This document shows, in pieces, positions 1 through 5,030 of a DNA stretch of 15,233 bases. Under the pieces are notes generated by a model. It did not search any database. It was not told the DNA's origin and was given only the letters and a program-made list of their open reading frames with translations. Location of the stretch: NCBI GenBank assembly GCA_016219145.1, contig JACRCG010000011.1, positions 1 through 15,233 on the forward strand. The letters are read 5' to 3'. Origin of the DNA: Deltaproteobacteria bacterium. GTDB lineage: Bacteria > Desulfobacterota > Desulfuromonadia > Geobacterales > Pseudopelobacteraceae. The first letter of the stretch is position 1; each line of letters opens with the position of its first letter. The translations under genes were made by a program, and so were the position numbers.

Positions 1-590
1 AGAAATTCGAAATCACCGTTGTGTTTAACGCAGATATTTTTCAAAAGAATCAGATCGTGGGTTTTCGTGAAACGCACGCCTTTGAGAGCGAGATAACTTT
101 TCAGATACTTCTCGGCAGCATACCAGCTGGAGACCGCCTGATGCAGATCAGACAGGCGTGAGCCCCGATCGGCGTAAGTCCGGCCTATTTCCAGAGGCAG
201 TCCGGCATTGGCAGGATCCAGCAGCGCCATTATTTTCAAAAAATTGACCTTGCGGGCCATGTAGGGGCTGTCAACCTCCCTGGCGTCCAGCATGATGATC
301 TGCCCCCCCAATTCGGAGACGATGTGCGGATAAGCCTCTTTCAACACGCCGGCATATTCGGCGGCGAAAGCGCTCTCCGGATCATGCCGCAGCGCCTGGT
401 ACATACCACGTCCGACCATGTCGTAATCGGGCGAGCCGGATGCTTCAGCAGCCGGGAAATCCTCCTCCAGCAGCGGAATAGCAGGTTTGCCCTGCCAGGG
501 AATGTGTACCAGGCCGTCCCTTCCGGTCAGGACATAATCGGTTGGTGGGATGAAGTATTTGATAGAACCGCTTTGTGATGGTTGTGTCAT
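1..590 (-). CDS. TPR-like protein with HEPN-like C-terminal end (5' part only, runs off window)
   Basis: The frame is open from ATG at 590 to base 1 (196 residues) and the 3' end lies outside the window. The start has a good AAGGA-type ribosome binding site about 7 nt upstream. Residues 1-110 match no family I can name. Residues about 115-165 look like a tetratricopeptide-type helical pair, with LLDPANAGLPLEIG followed by SWYAAEKYLK. From about residue 158 the sequence reads like a HEPN domain: AEKYLKSYLALKG, then FTKTHDLILL at 174-183. The A-E-K-x-L-K and K-T-H-D-L spacing is typical of HEPN proteins. HEPN proteins are often RNases or toxin partners, but the RxxxxH catalytic motif is not visible in this part. 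The gene lies 151 bp downstream of the deacetylase pair on the same strand. A G7 run (303-309) falls in the coding sequence, but the frame stays family-like on both sides. Function is unknown. Confidence 0.7.
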   Translation of the reverse strand, partial: MTQPSQSGSIKYFIPPTDYVLTGRDGLVHIPWQGKPAIPLLEEDFPAAEASGSPDYDMVGRGMYQALRHDPESAFAAEYAGVLKEAYPHIVSELGGQIIMLDAREVDSPYMARKVNFLKIMALLDPANAGLPLEIGRTYADRGSRLSDLHQAVSSWYAAEKYLKSYLALKGVRFTKTHDLILLKNICVKHNGDFEF

Positions 591-648
591 GGATGATTCC
601 TTTTTTGGCTTAACGGTAAAATGATATGCGCGCACGGTTGTACGGGTG

Positions 649-664
649 GATTGGTGAGCCAATC
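649..664. repeat. Small perfect hairpin between genes
   Basis: GATTGG and CCAATC form a perfect 6-bp stem around a 4-nt loop (TGAG). It lies in the 151-bp gap between the end of the GNAT-like gene (742) and the start of the TPR-like gene (590). No T-run follows on the minus strand, so it is not a convincing intrinsic terminator. A role as a leader structure of the TPR-like gene is possible but unproven. Confidence 0.4.
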
Positions 665-677
665 AGCACTTGAGAAA

Positions 678-705
678 CCATATTATTATATGGCTTATAA
701 TATGG
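678..705. repeat. AT-rich nested inverted and direct repeat
   Basis: CCATATTAT (678-686) and ATAATATGG (697-705) are perfect 9-bp inverted arms around 10 nt. Inside, CCATAT (678-683) can also pair with ATATGG (688-693), and ATATGGCT occurs twice (688 and 700). The two pairings are mutually exclusive. The repeat lies just past the stop codon of the minus-strand gene ending at 742 and upstream of the gene starting at 590. It could be an operator or a weak transcript-end structure. No downstream T-run was seen. Confidence 0.5.
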
Positions 706-741
706 CTAAGATCAGCGTTTGAATTTCCCCCTTCATCCATC

Positions 742-1584
742 TCAGCGCACTTCAGGAACCCTGTCCGGAAAGGTGTTAATTCCGGCATCCACACCGATCA
801 TCCGGTAAATCTGCACCTCATCCCAGGGCTCGTCAAGAATGCCGTCCTGGATGGCCCAGCTTCTGCCTCGCACGGTACGTTCCAGGCCGGGCATGCGAAA
901 TGGGGATGATCCATCCAGCTTCTTGAAGTAGCGCCCTCCCGGCCGGAACTCGCGGTCAATCTCCCTCATCAGACGCTTGCCGCGCAGGTAATCAAAACCG
1001 TACTTCTCGTAACGGATGGCGTTGTCGTAGGAAAGCGGCTCCGCCACGATCATGGCAATTCCCAGAGCATCGGTAAAGCGCTCCAGCAACGGGAAAAAAT
1101 CTGCAAACATCTGCAGCCCCCTGCGGGTCTGGTTTGGAAACAGACCGGCCCGCATGGCCCGCAACTCTTCCGGGATATTGCGGCCATGCGATGCGAACCA
1201 GTTGATCGTGCCATGTTCATCAACATCAACATCAAAACGGGGTGCGGACGGATCACAGATGATGCAGAAGCTGAGCTCCATCTGGTTAAACTGGGTGTCG
1301 GACAGTTCCAGAAAAAAGACGACGTCACCGTCATCCGGCTTCATCCTGGCCTCAATGCGCAGCAGCGGCAGACCTTCCGGAGCGATAATAGTTACCAGTT
1401 GCTCCCGGGCAGGGTTGCGGAGAGAGTCACCTGTGAGTCCCAACAGTTCCCGCAGGCGCTGCGGCAGCAGGCGTGAGTAGAGCATATCTTTTTCAGACTG
1501 TTTCAGCCGGTTTATTTCCAGAAGCGAACGGAGCGGGTGCCCGGCGGCATCTGCAAGCTGACTATTACCCGGTAGTATTGCCAT
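742..1584 (-). CDS. Conserved unnamed protein coupled to the deacetylase; GNAT-like motif
   Basis: This is a 280-residue protein that I cannot assign to a named family. ATG at 1584 is preferred; a TTG at 1593 in the same frame would add three residues. Neither has a clear Shine-Dalgarno sequence, which fits translational coupling: the gene starts 20 nt (ATG) or 29 nt (TTG) inside the end of the upstream deacetylase gene. It has no signal peptide or membrane segment and is probably cytoplasmic. Residues 160-215 are the most family-like part, with DFFPLLERF, AEPLSYDNAIRYEKYGF (to F197) and a charged stretch to REFRPGG. The N-A-I-x-Y-E-K-Y-G-F pattern resembles the C-terminal motif of GNAT acetyltransferases, but I do not see the R/Q-x-x-G-x-G/A acetyl-CoA loop. 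An acetyltransferase role is therefore only a hypothesis. The overlap with a deacetylase implies related function. Confidence 0.8.
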   Translation of the reverse strand: MAILPGNSQLADAAGHPLRSLLEINRLKQSEKDMLYSRLLPQRLRELLGLTGDSLRNPAREQLVTIIAPEGLPLLRIEARMKPDDGDVVFFLELSDTQFNQMELSFCIICDPSAPRFDVDVDEHGTINWFASHGRNIPEELRAMRAGLFPNQTRRGLQMFADFFPLLERFTDALGIAMIVAEPLSYDNAIRYEKYGFDYLRGKRLMREIDREFRPGGRYFKKLDGSSPFRMPGLERTVRGRSWAIQDGILDEPWDEVQIYRMIGVDAGINTFPDRVPEVR

Positions 1585-2719
1585 GGTTGCCAATTATAAC
1601 AGGGAAAACCGATTTTTTCAGGCGGTCGATGCTTTTTTCCAAAGCGGCCAGCGCCAGGTCACGCTCGGACTCTTCGGCCCAGTGTGCGGCGTCCAGCAGG
1701 ATACGGTGCGGATACCCCTGTGGCGCGATCTTTGCGACAAAGGCTGCCGGCAGGCGCGGGTTTAACTCGACGTTGTTCATTATGCCCCAGGCCAATGTCC
1801 AGGCCCTGGCAGTGTTCATAAGGTCGTAGCCGCCGCCGCCAAGCGCCACCAGCGGGATTTTCAGGGCCATGATTTTGCGGATGATGTCGCTATAGCAGTG
1901 CGTAGTAATTTCCAGTTGGCTCAAAGGGTCGCTGCGGAAGGTGTCGGCCCCGATCTGGGCGATGATGATATCCGGTTTGTAGGCCGCAATAAGCGGGCAG
2001 GCCACCTCATCGAAGGCTTTCATGTAGATGGCATCGTCGGTGTGGGCCAGAAGAGGGACGTTGACGGAGTAGCCAGTGCCGCTTCCTTCGCCGGTTTCAT
2101 CCTCAAATCCGGTGCCGGGGAAAAAATAGACGCCGCTTTCATGTATCGAAATGGTCAGTACCTGGTCGGTGTCGTAGAAAGCCTCCTGAACGCCGTCGCC
2201 ATGATGGGCGTCAATGTCCAGATAAGCCACTCGCCTGCCGCATGCCAGCAGCCAGTTGATGGCCAGCACGGCATCATTGATGTAGGAAAAGCCGGAGGCC
2301 CTGGCCCGGTGGGCATGATGCCAGCCGCCGGCCAGGTTAAAGGCGGCGTCAAAACCCTCCTCCACCATGCGGACCGCTTCAAAGGTCGCCCCCGCCCCCA
2401 GCGCGGCGCATTCATAGAGGCCTTTGAAGACCGGACAGTCGCCGTCACCCAGGCCGAAACGAAAATCGGCTCGTGGCTCGTCCGAGCCGCTGAATTCCTT
2501 CAATCTGGAAAGATAAGCCGGATCATGAAACGACAGCAGCAGCTCTTCGCTGATGGGCAGGCAATTGCGGATCACCATACCGGGCAAATCCAGCAGACCG
2601 TAGGCGTCCATCAGCTCATATGCCAAGCGGTTGCGCTGTAGCTTGAAGGGGTGGTCATCCCCGTAACTGAAATTGCCGAAAAGCGGCGAATATATAAGAG
2701 CGGTACGGGAGGCGCGCAT
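1565..2719 (-). CDS. Histone deacetylase family protein, AcuC-like zinc deacylase
   Basis: This 384-residue cytoplasmic enzyme is predicted to hydrolyse acetyl groups from lysines or small acetylated amines using zinc. The class I deacetylase active site is intact. The histidine pair lies in GGWHHAHR (H134, H135). The zinc ligands are D170 and H172 in LDIDAHHGDG and D259 in GADTFRSDPL. The catalytic tyrosine is Y298 in LGGGGYD. Length and motif order match bacterial AcuC, which deacetylates acetyl-CoA synthetase in Bacillus, but the substrate here cannot be read from sequence. ATG at 2719 is chosen because AGGA lies 6 nt upstream and the protein then begins directly with the family N-terminus (ALIYSP). 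The in-frame ATG at 2767 adds 16 residues that do not look like the family. The gene overlaps the next minus-strand gene by 20 nt and is divergent from the TetR-efflux operon. Confidence 0.93.
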   Translation of the reverse strand: MRASRTALIYSPLFGNFSYGDDHPFKLQRNRLAYELMDAYGLLDLPGMVIRNCLPISEELLLSFHDPAYLSRLKEFSGSDEPRADFRFGLGDGDCPVFKGLYECAALGAGATFEAVRMVEEGFDAAFNLAGGWHHAHRARASGFSYINDAVLAINWLLACGRRVAYLDIDAHHGDGVQEAFYDTDQVLTISIHESGVYFFPGTGFEDETGEGSGTGYSVNVPLLAHTDDAIYMKAFDEVACPLIAAYKPDIIIAQIGADTFRSDPLSQLEITTHCYSDIIRKIMALKIPLVALGGGGYDLMNTARAWTLAWGIMNNVELNPRLPAAFVAKIAPQGYPHRILLDAAHWAEESERDLALAALEKSIDRLKKSVFPVIIGNHGNTTG

Positions 2720-2804
2720 GAACAGTCCTACATAAATGGCTGGATGGTATGCTGCGGCATAATGCACTATCTGGAAATCTTAGTCCATGAGGAAAAGGGA
2801 CATT

Positions 2805-2828
2805 TTTTGCATCAACAGGTTTGCAAAA
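2805..2828. promoter_or_regulatory. Inverted repeat upstream of the deacetylase gene
   Basis: TTTTGCA (2805-2811) and TGCAAAA (2822-2828) are perfect 7-bp arms separated by 10 nt. This spacing is compatible with binding of a dimeric regulator on one face of the helix. It lies about 90 bp upstream of the deacetylase start. There is no direct evidence of function. Confidence 0.35.
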
Positions 2829-2830
2829 TT

Positions 2831-2850
2831 ATCAAGTTGCCATACTTGAT
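2831..2850. promoter_or_regulatory. 20-bp dyad, possible operator for the deacetylase operon
   Basis: ATCAAGT (2831-2837) and ACTTGAT (2844-2850) are perfect 7-bp arms around TGCCAT. The size and symmetry resemble operators of small winged-helix or TetR-type dimers. It lies 2 bp from the neighbouring TTTTGCA/TGCAAAA repeat, about 110-130 bp upstream of the deacetylase ATG. The binding protein is unknown. The sequence differs from the tetR operator at 3127-3144. Confidence 0.4.
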
Positions 2851-2911
2851 GAAATTTAAAAAGAAACAGTTCAATGTTTAACAATATTTGGAACGGGAAA
2901 GGATTTTTGAA

Positions 2912-3043
2912 ATGCTCAAGACTCTTTTACCTGTTGCAATGTTTGGAATTGGCAAAAACAGCCGACAAAGCCACGGAAAACACTTAAAAAAACCTGGGAA
3001 GCACTACTTTTTACAGGAAAGCTTAAAGCCTTACAAGGTCTGA
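2912..3043 (+). CDS. Possible 43-residue basic small protein
   Basis: An ATG at 2912 opens a 43-codon frame ending in TGA at 3041-3043. AAAGGA (2898-2903) sits 8 nt upstream, an acceptable ribosome binding site. The predicted peptide starts MLKTLLPVAMFGIG and is then rich in Lys and His. I recognise no family, and the frame lies in AT-rich intergenic DNA where short ORFs arise by chance. It is listed because its spacing and Shine-Dalgarno are good and because it fills an otherwise unexplained gap. Confidence 0.22.
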   Translation: MLKTLLPVAMFGIGKNSRQSHGKHLKKPGKHYFLQESLKPYKV

Positions 3044-3098
3044 TAATGTTGTGCCCCTCCTTTTGAACATGAATTCACCATATCCTACAGTTTTATTG

Positions 3099-3127
3099 TT
3101 GACGCAAGATGCGTTTTGCAATAAAAG
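3099..3127 (+). promoter_or_regulatory. Probable sigma-70 promoter of the tetR-efflux operon
   Basis: TTGACG (3099-3104) matches the -35 consensus at 5 of 6 positions. TAAAAG (3122-3127), 17 bp further on, is a weaker -10. The downstream palindrome begins at the last base of this -10, so a bound repressor would block polymerase. Transcription would start near 3133, inside the operator. Confidence 0.55.
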
Positions 3128-3144
3128 GAATGAACGTTCATTCC
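3127..3144. promoter_or_regulatory. TetR operator, perfect 18-bp palindrome
   Basis: GGAATGAACGTTCATTCC is perfectly self-complementary, centred between 3135 and 3136. It contains the TGAACGTTCA core, the kind of short palindrome bound by many TetR-family repressors. It lies 15 bp upstream of the tetR start codon and touches the -10 element. Autorepression, with joint control of the downstream pump genes, is the natural reading. Confidence 0.8.
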
Positions 3145-3159
3145 GCTAAAGGGGTTGTC

Positions 3160-3735
3160 ATGACAAAAAGCGATAAGCGGGAAGAGGTAGTCCGGGCCGC
3201 GCTGGAGCTTATTGCCGAGAACGGCTTTCATGGCGCTCCGATGGCAATGATCGCAGAGCGCGCAAATGTAGGCGCCGGAACCATCTACCGCTATTTTGAA
3301 AACAAGGATGTACTGATCAACGAGCTCTATCAGGATCTTGAGGAGCGGATGTACCCGGTAATTCTGGAGAGGTACGAGCCGGACAATCCGATCAGGGAGA
3401 GGTTTCTGCACCTTGGCACAGAGCTGCTGCGGTATTTTATCGAGAATCCTCTTGATTTCCGCTATCTGGAGCAGTTCCACAACTCCCCTTTTGGCGTGGC
3501 TTTCAGGCGGGACAAGATGCTTGGAAAAAAAGAAGGCTGCAACGTATTCCGGGAGCTCTTTGAAGTCGGAATTTCCCTGCAGGTGCTGAAGGATCTACCG
3601 CTGGTAATCCTGTTTGCCTTGGCTTTCGGACCTCTTCTGGCCGTGGCTCGCGATCATATCCTCGGATTTATAACACTTGACGAAGACATGATATCAAAAA
3701 CCATTGAGGCTTGTTGGGACGGTATCAGGAGATAA
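3160..3735 (+). CDS. TetR-family transcriptional repressor of the efflux operon
   Basis: This is a 191-residue DNA-binding repressor. The N-terminal TetR domain is clear: KREEVVRAALELIAENGF (residues 6-23), then a helix-turn-helix around residues 26-46 (MAMIAERANVGAGTIYRYF) ending in the hallmark T-I-Y-x-Y-F-x-N-K. The C-terminal ligand-binding half (about 55-191) is variable, so the inducer cannot be predicted. ATG at 3160 is chosen over upstream ATGs at 3109 and 3130 because AAAGGGG lies 5-6 nt upstream and the upstream codons run through the operator. Three RND efflux genes follow on the same strand after a 76-bp gap without an evident terminator. Repression of its own operon, relieved by a toxic substrate of the pump, is the expected circuit, as for AcrR/MexR-type regulators. 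Confidence 0.93.
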   Translation: MTKSDKREEVVRAALELIAENGFHGAPMAMIAERANVGAGTIYRYFENKDVLINELYQDLEERMYPVILERYEPDNPIRERFLHLGTELLRYFIENPLDFRYLEQFHNSPFGVAFRRDKMLGKKEGCNVFRELFEVGISLQVLKDLPLVILFALAFGPLLAVARDHILGFITLDEDMISKTIEACWDGIRR

Positions 3736-3811
3736 AACGTAGCGCTTGTCCGTAGCCAGAATTCAGGAGTAAGAATAAACTCTCTTTCTAAAAATATTTT
3801 CAGAGGTGCCT

Positions 3812-4975
3812 ATGCAGATCACGTACAGAACAAGATTGCTTGCCGGCCTTGGAGTTATTACCTTAGGCCTGTTGTTTGCCGGTTGCAGCAAGCCTAAATC
3901 AGCCGGTCCGCCGCCGGGCGGCCCACCGGAAGCGGGGATTATCGTGGTCAAGCCGGAAAAGGTGTCGCTTACCACGGAGCTATCCGGCAGAACAGTGCCT
4001 CAACTGATTGCCGAGGTGCGCCCGCAGGTGAGCGGCATTATCCAGAAGCGGCTCTACACGGAGGGGAGCGATGTGAAGGCCGGCCAGGTTCTCTACCAGA
4101 TTGATTCGGCCGGTTTTGAGGCCTCCTATGCCAGCTCAAAGGCGGTTCAGGCGCGAGTCGAAGCTTTGCTGGTGTCGCTGCGTCTCACAGAGGAGCGCTA
4201 TCGCGATCTGGTCAAGATCAAAGCGGTCAGCCAGCAGGATTATGATAATGCTCTGGCCACGTTGAAGCAGGCCGAAGCGGAACTTGGCGTCGCCAAGGCT
4301 GCGGTTGAAACCGCCAGGATCAATCTGGCCTATACCAGAATCACAGCACCGATTTCAGGTCGAATCGGCCGATCCAGCGTGACCGACGGAGCACTGGTAA
4401 GCGCCGGTCAGCCGACCGCGCTGGCCACCATCCAGCAGCTCGATTCCATGTACGTGGATGTGACCCAGTCAACCGCCGACCTGCTCAAACTGAAGCAGAA
4501 TATCGCCAGCGGAGTGCTGAAAAAAAATGGCGCGGCACAGGCGCCGGTCAAACTGCTTCTGGAAGACGGCACTTTCTATCCGCAGACCGGCATCCTGAAA
4601 TTTTCGGAAGTCACTGTTGATCAGAGCACCGGTTCCGTAACCTTGCGGGCTGTTTTTCCCAACCCCAAACAGGCGCTGCTGCCCGGAATGTTCGTGCGTG
4701 CTGTTCTGGAGGAAGGGTCAAGTGATAACGCAATCCTTGTTCCGCAACGCGGCGTTACCAGAAACCCGAAAGGTGATGCCATGGTCATGACAGTTGGCGC
4801 CGAGGAAAAGGTTGAGCCGCGCAAGATCAGGGTTATCCGGACTGTTGGCGACAACTGGCTGGTCGGTGAAGGTTTGAAGGCCGGCGACCGTGTCATCCTG
4901 GAGGGGCTGCAAAAAGCGAGACCGGGGACGGTGGTCAAGGCGGTGCCCTTCGGCAGTGCGCCAGCAAAGAAATAA
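3812..4975 (+). CDS. RND efflux periplasmic adaptor (membrane fusion lipoprotein), AcrA/MexA type
   Basis: This 387-residue adaptor links the inner-membrane pump to the outer-membrane channel. The N-terminus is a lipoprotein signal: basic start, hydrophobic residues 9-22, and FAGC with the lipidated cysteine at C25. A flexible Pro/Gly linker (33-41) follows. The two lipoyl halves lie around 65-98 (AEVRPQVSGIIQKR) and 169-205 (YTRITAPISGRIG), flanking an alpha-helical hairpin at about 101-168. A beta-barrel and membrane-proximal domain complete the usual AcrA length. ATG at 3812 is preferred over the in-frame GTG at 3806 because AGAGG (3802-3806) is then correctly spaced. An A8 run (4520-4527) lies in the coding sequence. 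The stop codon is part of the large inverted repeat that precedes the pump gene. Confidence 0.95.
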   Translation: MQITYRTRLLAGLGVITLGLLFAGCSKPKSAGPPPGGPPEAGIIVVKPEKVSLTTELSGRTVPQLIAEVRPQVSGIIQKRLYTEGSDVKAGQVLYQIDSAGFEASYASSKAVQARVEALLVSLRLTEERYRDLVKIKAVSQQDYDNALATLKQAEAELGVAKAAVETARINLAYTRITAPISGRIGRSSVTDGALVSAGQPTALATIQQLDSMYVDVTQSTADLLKLKQNIASGVLKKNGAAQAPVKLLLEDGTFYPQTGILKFSEVTVDQSTGSVTLRAVFPNPKQALLPGMFVRAVLEEGSSDNAILVPQRGVTRNPKGDAMVMTVGAEEKVEPRKIRVIRTVGDNWLVGEGLKAGDRVILEGLQKARPGTVVKAVPFGSAPAKK

Positions 4976-5016
4976 TCGGACTGATCAGTCCGATCCGACC
5001 GATCAGTCCGATTATT
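4971..5016. repeat. Large inverted repeat between adaptor and pump genes
   Basis: AATAATCGGACTGAT (4971-4985) and ATCAGTCCGATTATT (5002-5016) are perfect 15-bp arms around 16 nt. The left half itself contains a perfect 20-bp palindrome (4975-4994), and GATCAGTCCGAT occurs twice (4983 and 5001). The left arm includes the adaptor stop codon, and the right arm ends directly before the AAGGAG of the pump gene. No T-run follows, so it is not a classical terminator. In RNA it would form a strong hairpin beside the pump ribosome binding site. It may tune pump translation or mRNA decay, or be a copy of a dispersed intergenic repeat. Confidence 0.85.
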
Positions 5017-5030
5017 AAGGAGAATTCCCC

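Larger units (their letters stand above)
2720..3098. other. AT-rich divergent intergenic region
   Basis: About 380 bp lie between the deacetylase start (minus) and the tetR promoter (plus), and they are clearly more AT-rich than the flanking genes. The region holds two adjacent inverted repeats (2805-2828 and 2831-2850) and one possible small ORF (2912-3043). It must carry the deacetylase promoter, but no -35/-10 pair on the minus strand stood out. No RNA gene or mobile element was recognised. Confidence 0.6.

Noticed and set aside
1898..2641. Long plus-strand ORF (247 codons)
   Set aside because: It lies antisense within the deacetylase gene, whose full catalytic motif set is intact. The plus-strand product has no recognisable domain.
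2720..2767. Upstream ATG start (2767) for the deacetylase
   Set aside because: The extra 16 residues are not family-like, while ATG at 2719 has a good AGGA and the expected N-terminus.
3109..3159. Upstream ATG starts (3109, 3130) for tetR
   Set aside because: They would place coding sequence over the promoter and operator palindrome. ATG at 3160 has a strong AAAGGGG.
4971..5016. Inverted repeat between adaptor and pump as a transcription terminator
   Set aside because: It has no T-run and sits inside an evident operon just before the pump ribosome binding site. It is kept as a repeat or RNA structure instead.
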